The notes: generated from the sequence alone by a model not told the origin. 64,000 nucleotides of DNA from Natrinema caseinilyticum (GCF_024227435.1 NZ_CP100445.1:2415369-2479368), one strand, 5' to 3'; shown: positions 54,966-63,381, numbered from the stretch's first letter. A program made the numbers and translations.

Positions 54966-56738
54966 ATGGAAAAAAGGCAGCAGGAAGGCGGTGGGGATCG
55001 GCCAGTTGTGCGCGGGGTAGACCGACGGCGGTTCCTGCAGGGGACGACGGGCGTCGGTCTGCTGGCAGCGGCAAGCATCGGACGCGTCACGTCGGTCGCG
55101 TCACGGGGTACACCCACTGCTGACCCACGATGGCAGCGAGAATTTCCGTCGGCCGATCCGTCACAATTTACCGTGGGCGACGAGTTCGTCTTTGCGTCTC
55201 GATCGAAAGAGGGTGAGTCGACTGGAACGTCCGTGATCGCACTGGATATCGACACCGGGGACGAAGCGTGGCGGTTTGACCTCGGGGCCCAGTCGATCGA
55301 GCCCGTGGCAGTCGCGAACGATACGCTGCTCGTGGCGACAGAAATCGACTATTTCGGGGACCAACCTGGAATCTTGCTAGCGCTGGATGTGACCACGGGT
55401 GACGAAATATGGCGTGCTGACACCGATACTGTCGAGGATACATTTCACAGAATCGTAGCGGCGGACGGAATCGTCTACGCTAAAACCCTGACTGCTGACC
55501 TGTACGCGTTCGACGTGGACACGGGTGAGAAACGGTGGCACTCCGATGCCGAGTACCGGTGGGACACCGATACCGAGGACAGTACCAGTCTGTTTCTCGA
55601 TTTCCATTTCCAGATCGCCGGTGGCAACGTATTGCTCGAAAAATGGGACGCCGATGGCAAAAATCCCCTGCTCGCCCTCGATGCGACTACGGACGAGGAA
55701 GTCTGGGAGTTCACGACAGACGAGGACGGGGATGGTTCTCTCGTACGTAATGGCGCCGTCTACGTCGGGGGTGGTGATACCCTGTCCGTCTTGAATGCGA
55801 AGACGGGCGAAGTGGAATGGACGTTCACTGCGAACGAGAGGTGGACGACTCCGTTGTCGATCGCCGACGGAACTCTCTTTCTCCAGAGTAATCGCACTGT
55901 GGTGCCAGACTCTGGCTCCGTCGAATACCCTACCACGTTGTACGCAGTCGATATACAGACCGGCGAAGAACGGTGGCAGAATGATGAGTTTCACTTGAAT
56001 GATACGATCGTCTCTGATGGCTCGCTACTGGGGAGGCGTGACGACTCCTTGTATAGTATAAACGTGTCCTCTGGTGCGGAAGAGTGGCACACAACTGGTG
56101 GGAACGAATGGAACTTTGGGGACGTGGATATCACCACGGGGCCTCTGGTGGACGACACGCTATTTTTCCTGGACGAGGAGGTGTCGAAGTCCGGATCTGC
56201 CGTATACGCACTGGACATCTCGTCCGGAACGTCGGAGGTATTCTTCTCCACGGACAGTCCCTCCACTGACATTGCAACCCGGAACGGATCACTCTTCGTC
56301 GGGACCGAAACTCACCTCTACGCGCTGGACGTCGACGGTGGCTCGAAGGAGGATGCGGGCGATTCCGAATCCGGCGATTCGGACTCGAACTCGGGTGATA
56401 AATCGTCGGAGAGCGGAGACGACGGTGATTGGGGGAACGAGTCACCGGAGAGTGGAAGCGACGGCGAATCCGGGGATTCGAGCTCCGGAACAGGCGACAA
56501 CGAGACGTCCGGGGGCGACGCGGCGTCGGATAACAGCTCGTCGGGGACTGGCGACGGTGGCTCCGCCGATTCTTCGGCGGATGGAGGATCGGGATCCGCC
56601 GATCCCGCGGGGGACGACTCGAGAGCGAACGGAGACGAGACGCCCGGGATGGGGATTCCCGCGGCAGTGACGAGTCTCGGCGGGATCGGGTACGCGTTGA
56701 AACGGCGAGTACAGCACCTCGAGTCGGACGACTCGTGA
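54966..56738 (+). CDS. Exported PQQ-type beta-propeller protein
   Basis: 590-residue exported protein. Tat signal VDRRRFLQGTTGVGLLAAASIG, then seven or eight propeller blades: VIALDIDTGDEAWRFDL, LLALDVTTGDEIWRADT, LYAFDVDTGEKRWHSDA, LLALDATTDEEVWEFTT, LSVLNAKTGEVEWTFTA and LYAVDIQTGEERWQNDE. An acidic Ser/Gly/Asp stalk covers about residues 460-560. The end is TPGMGIPAAVTSLGG...LKRRVQHL, a PGF/PGM-type sorting tail. A TATA-like CTATTACTATG lies about 30 nt before ATG. It is the intact sister of 52813 and of the 2847 gene. A cell-surface role is likely. Confidence 0.88.
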   Translation: MEKRQQEGGGDRPVVRGVDRRRFLQGTTGVGLLAAASIGRVTSVASRGTPTADPRWQREFPSADPSQFTVGDEFVFASRSKEGESTGTSVIALDIDTGDEAWRFDLGAQSIEPVAVANDTLLVATEIDYFGDQPGILLALDVTTGDEIWRADTDTVEDTFHRIVAADGIVYAKTLTADLYAFDVDTGEKRWHSDAEYRWDTDTEDSTSLFLDFHFQIAGGNVLLEKWDADGKNPLLALDATTDEEVWEFTTDEDGDGSLVRNGAVYVGGGDTLSVLNAKTGEVEWTFTANERWTTPLSIADGTLFLQSNRTVVPDSGSVEYPTTLYAVDIQTGEERWQNDEFHLNDTIVSDGSLLGRRDDSLYSINVSSGAEEWHTTGGNEWNFGDVDITTGPLVDDTLFFLDEEVSKSGSAVYALDISSGTSEVFFSTDSPSTDIATRNGSLFVGTETHLYALDVDGGSKEDAGDSESGDSDSNSGDKSSESGDDGDWGNESPESGSDGESGDSSSGTGDNETSGGDAASDNSSSGTGDGGSADSSADGGSGSADPAGDDSRANGDETPGMGIPAAVTSLGGIGYALKRRVQHLESDDS

Positions 56739-56780
56739 TCGATCTGGAACCGTCGCCCGCTAACAGGGCGGAAACCGCCG

Positions 56781-57788
56781 TCAGTCCAGAAACTCGAGGG
56801 CGTCGCCCAGTTCGAGAGGCACCGATCCCTTCCGGTAGCCTTCGACGCGGCCGTTCGGCCGGGCGCGGTAGACGACGGCCGGGCGGTGGCGCACGTCTGG
56901 TTGCTCGCCGCGGACGGCGGCCCAGGCGTCGTCGCGAAAACTCGAGCAGTCGACGAACAGGACCGCGCCGCCGCCGTGTTCGGCCAGTTGGCCGTTCGTT
57001 TTCGTCTCGGCGGTGTCGCGGACGGCGGCCACGGGGCCGGAGGCGGCCCGTTTTTGCGGCGGCTGTGGGCGCGTGACTTCTACGAGGACGTTGGTATCGT
57101 CGTTTTCCGCCCGGAAGTCGAGCGAGTGACCGGTCGTCACCTCGATTTCGGGGACCACGTCGTAGCCCGCCTCGGTGAGGATTTTCGCGGCGATGAACTC
57201 GGCCATCGCGGCGCTCATCCGGACGCGATCGACGTGGTCGCTCGTCCCGAGTTTGCCCGACATGACGTGGCGGTAGTCGTCCAGGACGCCGGTTCGCAGG
57301 AATTCTTCGAAGAAACGGGTCGTCTCGCGGCGGCCGGCATCGGGAAAGCCGGCGTCGTGGTCGCGAAAGAACGCGCGCGTCGATTCGCGGCCGTCCTTGG
57401 ACATGAACACCGGGAGGAAAAACCACGAGAGATGGGGATACTCGGCGAGCCAGGGGGCTTGCTCGTGGAGCGTCGCGGTCAGTTCTCGCTTCGCCCATCG
57501 CGAGACGTGATAGGGAACCTCCCGCCAGCCGAACTTATCGGTCTTCCACAGCGCGGAGGGGGTCTGCGTGTTGCCCATCCAGTAGGCCTCGTCGTCGGTA
57601 CGCGCGAAGAGGGCGACGTCGCCGTTTTCCATCTCGAAGCGGTGTGATTGCCAACCGCCGCCGATTTTGAACCACGGCGTGACGGCGCGAGCCCCGATAT
57701 TCGATTGGAGCGATCTGAGAATGTCGTGTTGCACTCGCCCGTCGCTCCACGACTGGGGCGAGTATCGAAAGCGTAGCGGCCGTGCCAC
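56781..57788 (-). CDS. DUF5784-type protein with nuclease-like core
   Basis: 335-residue haloarchaeal protein (I recognise DUF5784). It starts VARPLRFRYSPQSWSDGRV at GTG 57788, 30 nt after a TATATG element, which is the leaderless spacing; longer starts (57950) would lack that promoter. Conserved stretches include YWMGNTQTPSALW and LSWFFLPVFMSKDGRESTR. In the C-terminal half, AKILTEAGYDVVPEIEVTTGHSLDF and VLVEVTRPQPPQKR resemble an E...D...ExT/K restriction-endonuclease-like core. The nuclease idea is inference. Confidence 0.75.
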   Translation of the reverse strand: MARPLRFRYSPQSWSDGRVQHDILRSLQSNIGARAVTPWFKIGGGWQSHRFEMENGDVALFARTDDEAYWMGNTQTPSALWKTDKFGWREVPYHVSRWAKRELTATLHEQAPWLAEYPHLSWFFLPVFMSKDGRESTRAFFRDHDAGFPDAGRRETTRFFEEFLRTGVLDDYRHVMSGKLGTSDHVDRVRMSAAMAEFIAAKILTEAGYDVVPEIEVTTGHSLDFRAENDDTNVLVEVTRPQPPQKRAASGPVAAVRDTAETKTNGQLAEHGGGAVLFVDCSSFRDDAWAAVRGEQPDVRHRPAVVYRARPNGRVEGYRKGSVPLELGDALEFLD

Positions 57789-57967
57789 GTTGCTCAGTAG
57801 GAGATGGGGGTGCATATACTGTTCGCTGCCGGCGGTGACCGGTTCCGGTCGATTCGCCAGCCCCATCGCGGCAAGCGCTTTGCTGTCCCGAGGCGGGTCA
57901 CCGGCTCGGAGCGTATGATCGACCGTTACATTAATAATCGTCTCTCCCATACATGTGTACACTTACC

Positions 57968-58141
57968 ATGTCAATGGGTGCCTATGACGAAGACGAACAC
58001 GAGCGACGCGAACAACAGGCCTCGACGGTTGACGCGGATTTCGACGACGAGCGGACGATCTACCACGGCCAGGTCGAGTACGACTCCGGCGAATCCGCAG
58101 AAGAACTCCTCGACCAGTTCGAGCAGATAAAATCGGAGTAA
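57968..58141 (+). CDS. DUF5786-type small haloarchaeal protein
   Basis: 57-residue acidic protein MSMGAYDEDEHERREQQASTVDADFDDERTIYHGQVEYDSGESAEELLDQ... I recognise it as a haloarchaeal family (DUF5786). A TTAATAA element near 57931 gives a short leader. It is divergent from the DUF5784 gene, with a 179-bp shared promoter region. Confidence 0.85.
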   Translation: MSMGAYDEDEHERREQQASTVDADFDDERTIYHGQVEYDSGESAEELLDQFEQIKSE

Positions 58142-58244
58142 CGACGATCGGCCCGATATTTCTCACTCCCCGTTCTTCGATACCACGTTCCCACGCAGCC
58201 ACGGCGCTCTGTCGCCCCTCTCGTCCCGTTCACCTCGATGCCCG

Positions 58245-59255
58245 TCACTCGAGGGCATCCCAGCCCGGCGTTTCGGGTGCGCCACGTTCGACCTCGACGG
58301 CGTCGGCGACGTCCGGCGGTGGAACGGCCCCGACGCCCTCCCGGTGGCGCCGGTGCCAGTCGCGGATTGCCGGACCGACCCACGGTTCGCGTTCCGCCGA
58401 CGAGTCGGCGCCTTCACCCTCGAGCACTCGCGCTTTCGCCCACCCGTAGTGGTGATCGGAAATCGCGAGCGTCCCGGGACTCGAGGCGGCGGCGACCGCG
58501 ATCGCCTCGGCGCGATCCCGCCGCGTGAGTTCGCCTGCCGCCGCCCGACCGACGATTCCCGCGAGATCGGCCGGTCGCGGATGGGAGAACAGCTTCGCAC
58601 CGAGCGCCTGCGAGCCCAGTAGCAGTCCCTCCGTATCGTCGGAGTCGGCCTCGAGTAGCCGGTCACCGCCGACGGCCGCTTCGACGCGTTCGCACTCGGT
58701 TTCCTGCTCGAGCGCGAGATTGTACGCGGGATACGATCCGCACTCGTCCGGAAAGAGATCGCTCTCGTGGATCCGACACTGGAGGGTCGTCGGATCGAGG
58801 AAGACGCAACTCGGGAGCCACGTCGGCTCCTCGCGGCCGAACGGGGCGACCGGCTTCGGCGGCTTGCGAAGGCCCACGAAGAACGCGGGCCGACCCGCGA
58901 CGGCGGCGACGGTGTGGCCGTCCACTTCGACCCCCTCGCTCTCGTCGCGAGCCTCCCAGAACCGCGGGGTGAGCGCGTCGCCCATCCCCGCCTCGAGGAA
59001 CGCCCGCACCTCGTCGCGGGTCAGCGCGACGAAGTTCGGATCGTCGTCGAGCGGCTTCCGGGACGGGGCGTCTCCGTCCACGCCGTCGATGGGGTCGCGC
59101 CGTCGACGAGGCCGGCGCCCGGAATCGCGGTCCCCGCCGCTCCCGTACTCGCCCCCGTTCTCGCCGCTGTTCGCGTCGGTCGATTCCGAGTCGCCCTCGA
59201 GCAGCGATCGCCAATCCATACAACAGCCGGCACAGCCCTCGCAGTTCACCTCCAT
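58245..59255 (-). CDS. YkgJ-family cysteine-cluster protein
   Basis: 336-residue protein with a split Cys cluster: MEVNCEGCAGCCMDW at the N-terminus, and SCVFLDPTTLQCRIHESDLFPDECGSYP in the centre. This is the YkgJ (zinc or iron chelating) family pattern. Between them is a low-complexity acidic stretch (about residues 20-60). The C-terminal region is helical (GRAAAGELTRRDRAEAIAVAAA) and ends TPGWDALE. ATG 59255 places the first Cys at residue 5. Activity unknown. Confidence 0.83.
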   Translation of the reverse strand: MEVNCEGCAGCCMDWRSLLEGDSESTDANSGENGGEYGSGGDRDSGRRPRRRRDPIDGVDGDAPSRKPLDDDPNFVALTRDEVRAFLEAGMGDALTPRFWEARDESEGVEVDGHTVAAVAGRPAFFVGLRKPPKPVAPFGREEPTWLPSCVFLDPTTLQCRIHESDLFPDECGSYPAYNLALEQETECERVEAAVGGDRLLEADSDDTEGLLLGSQALGAKLFSHPRPADLAGIVGRAAAGELTRRDRAEAIAVAAASSPGTLAISDHHYGWAKARVLEGEGADSSAEREPWVGPAIRDWHRRHREGVGAVPPPDVADAVEVERGAPETPGWDALE

Positions 59256-59417
59256 GCCACTCCGTACGATGCTACGGCGTATAACCGCTGTGCGGGCACC
59301 GACCTCGAACGTTCGATGAACGGACACCGATCTCGAGCATCCGCTATCTGGTTACAGCTCTCGAGCGCCGACTCCGTCGGAGGAACGATTTTCACCGTTC
59401 GGATCCCATCCTTACGC

Positions 59418-59663
59418 ATGTCGAAGGCTTCGTGCGACGGCTGCGGCCGGACGGTCACGGTTTCGGGTGGCATCGCCAACCTCTGGTCGTTCGGGACGGA
59501 CGCCGGCACCGTCGGGACCGCGATCTCCCTGGAACTCGAGGACGGGACGAAACACCTGCTTTGTTATCCGTGTCTCGAGGCGATCCCCGACCATCCGACC
59601 GTCGAGGACGTCGAGCGACTCGAGCAGGTCGACGAGAAATCCTCGCGTCTTCGGACCCGGTGA
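59418..59663 (+). CDS. Small Cys-pair haloarchaeal protein (81 aa)
   Basis: 81-residue protein MSKASCDGCGRTVTVSGGIANLWSFG, with a second pair LLCYPCLEAIPDHPTVEDVERLEQ. CDGC and CYPC make a Cys4 zinc-binding fold. I recognise it as a conserved haloarchaeal family of unknown function. It is divergent from the YkgJ gene. The 267 bp after it hold nothing that I can support. Confidence 0.75.
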   Translation: MSKASCDGCGRTVTVSGGIANLWSFGTDAGTVGTAISLELEDGTKHLLCYPCLEAIPDHPTVEDVERLEQVDEKSSRLRTR

Positions 59664-59930
59664 TTCGACGGGTGTGTGATTCTTTCGGCCGTCGCGGAGA
59701 GTGTCGCGTGGCGGATCGTTCGTTCTGAGTGGAAACCGAGGGCCTCGAGAGATACCTGGTGTCCTCGGATGCGCCACTCGAGGCGGTCTCGAGCGCTGAC
59801 CGACGACGACCGATCGAACGGTGGACCAGCAGGTACCGAGACCGTGCGGGCTGGTGCCGGTGGCGCTGATCGGTCGTCCAAGAGGTCCGCGAACGGCCAG
59901 GGTGGCGGTGACCCGCTCCCGTGGCCACCG

Positions 59931-60845
59931 CTATCCGTGGACGTCGGCTGTCCCCGGTGAGTCCGTCTGAACCGTGCGTTCGCCCGGTATCGACGCGTCA
60001 GTCTTCACCAGCACCCGTCGCTCCGTGTACGACAGGCCGTTCTTCCGCTCTGTCGTCCGTCGGACCGCCAGGCGGTTGTTCGAGAACTCGAGCAGGGCGT
60101 CGATGGTTCGCGAGACGAGTTTCTTCGCGTAGGCGTCCGAAATCCCGCGCTCCTGTCGGCGGATCCAGTGTTTCATGTCGCCGGCTGTGACGTACTCGCG
60201 GACGGTTTTGCATCCCGTTCGCCACGGATCGTCACCGACGTCGGGATCGGCTCGCGCTCGCCAGAGCTTCGCGGCCAGTCTGGACGGGAGCGCGTTCGTC
60301 GTCGACCGGAGCATGTCGTCGTCCATCCGGGCGAGTTGCTGGATCGGCAGGAGGTCGGCGTGGGACAGTCCGATCGAGTCGCCCCGGTCGAGCGGGTCGT
60401 CGGCGTCCGGAACGCGCACGCACGTGACATCGTCGTCTCTGGTGAACCGCTCGAGGTATTCGACCTGATCCTCGAGGGCATCCGGATCGACGTGATCGGC
60501 GCGGAGGTGTGCGCCCTTCTCGAGTTCCCGCGTCTGCAGTTCGGCGATGCGGGCTTTGTTCGCGCCGGCTTTCTTCAGGGCCGCTCGAGCGAGGGCTTCC
60601 CGACGGTCGTTCTCGGTCCGGGTTTCCTCGAGTTCCGCCTCGAGCGTCTCGATGCGTTCCCGCTGGGTGTTGATTCGATCGTTCTGGGTTTCGATCTGTT
60701 CACGCTGGGTGTCGATCCGGTCGTTCTGTACGGAGACCGTCTCCCGGAGGGTTTCGTTCTCGCTCTCGAGGTCGGCAACGCGAGTTTCGAGTCGCTCTAT
60801 GCGGTCATGAATCGATGCGTCGCTGGTGGTATCGGTGGATGGCAT
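59931..60845 (-). CDS. Coiled-coil/winged-helix protein of plasmid or provirus type
   Basis: 304-residue protein. Residues 5-95 form a continuous coiled coil with 14-residue repeats (QNDRIDTQREQIET, QNDRINTQRERIET). Then QVEYLERFTRDDDVTCVRVP and LLPIQQLARMDDDMLRSTTNALPSRLAAKLW form the middle, and MKHWIRRQERGISDAYAKKLVSRTIDALLEFSNN a basic C-terminal DNA-binding-like region. Proteins with this layout occur on haloarchaeal plasmids and proviruses. It is read as part of a small integrated-element remnant (59.9-62.2 kb). ATG 60845 was chosen; upstream in-frame residues look random. Confidence 0.55.
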   Translation of the reverse strand: MPSTDTTSDASIHDRIERLETRVADLESENETLRETVSVQNDRIDTQREQIETQNDRINTQRERIETLEAELEETRTENDRREALARAALKKAGANKARIAELQTRELEKGAHLRADHVDPDALEDQVEYLERFTRDDDVTCVRVPDADDPLDRGDSIGLSHADLLPIQQLARMDDDMLRSTTNALPSRLAAKLWRARADPDVGDDPWRTGCKTVREYVTAGDMKHWIRRQERGISDAYAKKLVSRTIDALLEFSNNRLAVRRTTERKNGLSYTERRVLVKTDASIPGERTVQTDSPGTADVHG

Positions 60846-61032
60846 GTGATCTGTGAGAGTGGTCCGCGACTGGGTTCGCTCAGAACGGTGCCGTCGCTCG
60901 GCCGTCGATCGGTTGGGACAGCGCCGTCGCTCCCGTGATGGGTTCACCGGCCGCCTCGAGTTCGCGTACGTGCTCGAGACAACACGACGATGTCGAGTCG
61001 CGTACTTGATCGAGGCGACTTGACGACGGCGT

Positions 61033-61053
61033 GGCCACTGACTGTCAGTGGCC
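61033..61053. repeat. Perfect 21-bp palindrome
   Basis: GGCCACTGAC-T-GTCAGTGGCC, 10-bp arms around one base, in the 257-bp non-coding stretch (60846-61102) before the coiled-coil gene. Candidate binding site of an element-encoded regulator, iteron-like partition site or recombination site; nothing else is visible in the stretch. Confidence 0.55.
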
Positions 61054-61102
61054 GTTCGCTGCGGGAGCACCGTTCCGGAGGTGGGCTATGCGGTGGTGCT
61101 CG

Positions 61103-61177
61103 TCAGGCAGCCGTGGCGACGGCGGGCTCGTGGGCGGTCGCACCGACAGTTGATGGGAACGTGTGCGCGGCCGTCAT
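61103..61177 (-). CDS. Possible 24-aa peptide gene, ATGA-coupled
   Basis: MTAAHTFPSTVGATAHEP... (24 residues) starts at ATG 61177, overlapping the stop of the upstream small gene (ATGA). The coupling is suggestive, but no conservation can be judged; it may be non-coding. Confidence 0.25.
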   Translation of the reverse strand: MTAAHTFPSTVGATAHEPAVATAA

Positions 61178-61368
61178 CGGTCGCCCTCCCGCGCGTCGTC
61201 CAACGTCTCGTCGGGGTCGAGTCGCTCGTATACGTGGATCGTCTCCTCTACGTTCTGGATCGCCGGGCCGAGCGACAGCGGCTCGACGAGTTGGCCGTCG
61301 AGCATCCCGATTTCCGAAAGGACCTCCTCGAGGCGGACTCGAGTGTGGTCGTGAGCGGTGGGTGTCAT
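61174..61368 (-). CDS. Small element protein (64 aa)
   Basis: 64-residue acidic protein MTPTAHDHTRVRLEEVLSEI, with LSLGPAIQNVEETIHVYERLDPDETLD. It follows the 67-aa gene with an ATGA overlap (61365-61368), a typical coupling in compact plasmid or virus operons. No family recognised. Confidence 0.5.
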   Translation of the reverse strand: MTPTAHDHTRVRLEEVLSEIGMLDGQLVEPLSLGPAIQNVEETIHVYERLDPDETLDDAREGDR

Positions 61369-61568
61369 TGGAGAGCGGTCTCCGCGTGTTCGGCACGTTC
61401 GAGACCATCGTGAATGGATTCTAACGCCGTGACGGACCGGATCGTGGGTCGGACAGCCCTGGTTCTCGATCTGGTTTGGCTAGCGACTGCGCGCAGATTG
61501 ATCTGAGGAAGTCTCGTTTCTCCCTTCTCTTCCGAAACCGTTTCGTGAGTCTGCCTGAGTATACTCAT
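61365..61568 (-). CDS. Small basic element protein (67 aa)
   Basis: 67-residue basic protein MSILRQTHETVSEEKGETRL, with VASQTRSRTRAVRPTIRSVTALESIHDGLERAEHAETALQ. It overlaps the next gene by ATGA. It is the first gene of the small minus-strand operon, facing the winged-helix gene at 61760. No family recognised; a nucleic-acid-binding role would fit its charge. Confidence 0.5.
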   Translation of the reverse strand: MSILRQTHETVSEEKGETRLPQINLRAVASQTRSRTRAVRPTIRSVTALESIHDGLERAEHAETALQ

Positions 61569-61759
61569 TGCTGGTGATTCCAGCACGGTCGAGGGTGTTG
61601 TCGCACCCGCGGCCACTTTTGGGGCCGATTCCCGTGCTCAATTACACCAGATTTTGTTCTGGATTAAAAGTTTGTCGATACGCCAATGCTATACGGTTTG
61701 CCGATCTACTATGACGTATCGGGGAGTTAGTTGGCAGTTCGAAATGTACTATTGACTGG
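61569..61759. promoter_or_regulatory. Divergent control region of the small element
   Basis: 191-bp region between a minus-strand operon and the plus-strand winged-helix gene. It holds TATA-like CTTTTAATCC (minus strand, about 61670) and a CCAGA-TTTTGT-TCTGG inverted repeat (61647-61662) that could be the operator of the regulator. Much lower GC than the neighbours. Confidence 0.4.
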
Positions 61760-62002
61760 ATGAGTCAGCCTACGAGTATGGCCATCCAGTATACGAGATC
61801 TATGATCGCGATACTCGACTGGTTCGACGAACAGCCCTGCTCCTGTGCGACGATCGGCCATATCTCCGACGATACTGGATTCTCGCGCGAAACGACCAGG
61901 AACAATCTCAAACAACTCATGGCAGGTGACTACGCCGAAGTACGTCACCGCCCAACCGGTGAGTACCGCCTTATCGAGGACCCAAGGCGAGATGACGAAT
62001 AG
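61760..62002 (+). CDS. Winged-helix transcriptional regulator (80 aa)
   Basis: 80-residue protein MSQPTSMAIQYTRSMIAILDWFDEQP. The winged-helix unit is CSCATIGHISDDTGFSRETTRNNLKQLMAGDY (helix-turn-helix with recognition helix) then AEVRHRPTGEYRLIEDP (wing). It is a small DNA-binding domain without effector domain, the kind often found as control switch in haloarchaeal viruses and plasmids. It is divergent from the small operon at 61568. Confidence 0.7.
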   Translation: MSQPTSMAIQYTRSMIAILDWFDEQPCSCATIGHISDDTGFSRETTRNNLKQLMAGDYAEVRHRPTGEYRLIEDPRRDDE

Positions 62003-62151
62003 ACGAGGGTCCCATCCTCGAGCCCGCACTGAATCGAACGTTCCCTGGTTTCGACGCTGTTGAGCGAGTCGGCGATCATGATTTCGTCTGGGAAGACATC
62101 GACGAGTCGATTCTCAAGCCGCTCACGAACGATATCGAAACCGAAGGGTGA
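62003..62151 (+). pseudogene. 3' fragment of an unknown gene
   Basis: Frame without a start, reading ILEPALNRTFPGFDAVERV then DHDFVWEDIDESILKPLT and ending NDIETEG with TGA at 62149. The composition is protein-like (acidic, aromatic) and no promoter precedes it. It appears to be the tail of a gene cut when the element was inserted or deleted. Family unknown. Confidence 0.35.
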
Positions 62152-62199
62152 CGGGTAGGAGCGAAAATATAGTAAGTGCGTGGTGGCAAACAGTCCGTC

Positions 62200-62655
62200 T
62201 TAATTTGAGTTATTTATCAATTTCATATCGACGAGATCCACTTCGACGACGGTTTTCTCGCCGGTCAGCGTGAGATACGTTTTTGTGCCGTTGACAGTGC
62301 CCCAGAGTTCCACCATGTCGTCTTCGCGAAACGGGTCGCCGTTCCAAAGTCCGTACAGATAATGGCCGTTGCGGGCGTCGGCCGTCTTGAGTCTTAGAAT
62401 AAACTCTTGATAGCCGTCTTTCGATTCCGGAATGTCCGTGATTTCGACGTTCGAGTACGTTACTGGCTCGCCTTTGTACTCACTGACATTCCGATATAAC
62501 TCATCGTAGGGCACCGTCTCTGCGTTTTCTTTCACTGATTCTACGTCGGGGTCATTCAGAACAGGAATATCCGACTGATCGATATCGTAATAGACGACGC
62601 CGGCAGAGCCAAGTCCGACTGTCGGGATCGCCATGAGCGCGGTTCGGCGATTCAT
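62200..62655 (-). CDS. Exported OB-fold-like protein
   Basis: 151-residue protein with a Tat-like or Sec-like N-terminus MNRRTALMAIPTVGLGSAGVVYYD. The mature part reads DELYRNVSEYKGEPVTYSNVEITDI, YLYGLWNGDPFREDDMVELWGTVNG and LTLTGEKTVVEVDLVDMKL. The order of strands and the GTVNGxxTYLTLTG loop resemble an OB fold used for small ligand or nucleic-acid binding. Start ATG 62655 leads straight into the signal; an earlier one at 62682 adds nine residues. Function unknown. Confidence 0.6.
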   Translation of the reverse strand: MNRRTALMAIPTVGLGSAGVVYYDIDQSDIPVLNDPDVESVKENAETVPYDELYRNVSEYKGEPVTYSNVEITDIPESKDGYQEFILRLKTADARNGHYLYGLWNGDPFREDDMVELWGTVNGTKTYLTLTGEKTVVEVDLVDMKLINNSN

Positions 62656-62776
62656 GACACGCACATCACAGGTCGGTCTCAAAAGAATGTCGGCTATTAT
62701 GGTAATTTTGTTTAGAAGTTAGCTATCGTCGGCTCTGGTGAATCACTAGGTAGCGCCGGTTTAGTGTCTTGACACA

Positions 62777-63004
62777 TCAGAGCCAAGGTGCCGTCGATGG
62801 CTCCGTTTCCTCGTCACTTTCGGGGGCTGGCCGCGCGTGTAACTCGAGGGCTTCAGTAAGGTTCGCTATCGCTTCGATTTTCGTCTCGCCTTGGCTCGCA
62901 ACCCCTGTGGATTCGTCTCTCGCGACGTACCACCGGTCTGTGATGGTGATGGTTTCGCCGTTCGAATCACGTCGGGATTGCACTCCTATATCTACTACTA
63001 CCAC
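62777..63004 (-). CDS. HicB-like antitoxin, orphan
   Basis: 75-residue protein with the HicB partial-RNase-H-like pattern: TITDRWYVARDESTGVASQGETKIEAIANLTEALELH. HicB neutralises the mRNA interferase HicA. No hicA is seen on either side: the 20-codon frame just downstream and the frames upstream lack its motifs. The start is uncertain (GTG 63004 or GTG 62983). An orphan antitoxin left after hicA loss, or a HicB-fold protein of other use, is likely. Confidence 0.65.
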   Translation of the reverse strand: MVVVDIGVQSRRDSNGETITITDRWYVARDESTGVASQGETKIEAIANLTEALELHARPAPESDEETEPSTAPWL

Positions 63005-63381
63005 CGGACGAGTGAAATGCTTTCCAACAGTCTTCGATGCTTTTGCACGAGGACGATGACCATCCCGATCTCGGGACGACGCACGTTCAACTCGAGGCCG
63101 GGTTCACGAACTGGCACAGATCGACGTCGAAGCGCCACTGGCGTTCCTCGAGAGCTGCCTCGAGCGGCTTCCCGACGGACTCCAAAAAACGACCGAATAC
63201 TGATTCTGCCGGCCCGCACGTCGGAACCGAGCAGGAGTGTTCGGGGGGTACCTCTGCGGCCGTCGGCGTTCGGGCCGACCGCCGCGCCCATGACAGTTGA
63301 TCCATCCGACTGACACACCGTGGGAGCGTGAACACGGTCGCGATCCGCCGGCGGAATCACGGCACACCCAACGCCGTGAGC
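63005..63381. other. Intergenic, nothing recognised
   Basis: 377 bp between the orphan hicB and the tRNA-like structure. Open frames exist on both strands, but none shows a known motif, promoter spacing or codon pattern like neighbouring genes. No repeat is apparent. Confidence 0.45.

Noticed and set aside
62700-62780. HicA toxin gene downstream of hicB
   Set aside because: Only a 20-codon frame is present and it lacks the HicA double-stranded-RNA-binding motif and catalytic His.
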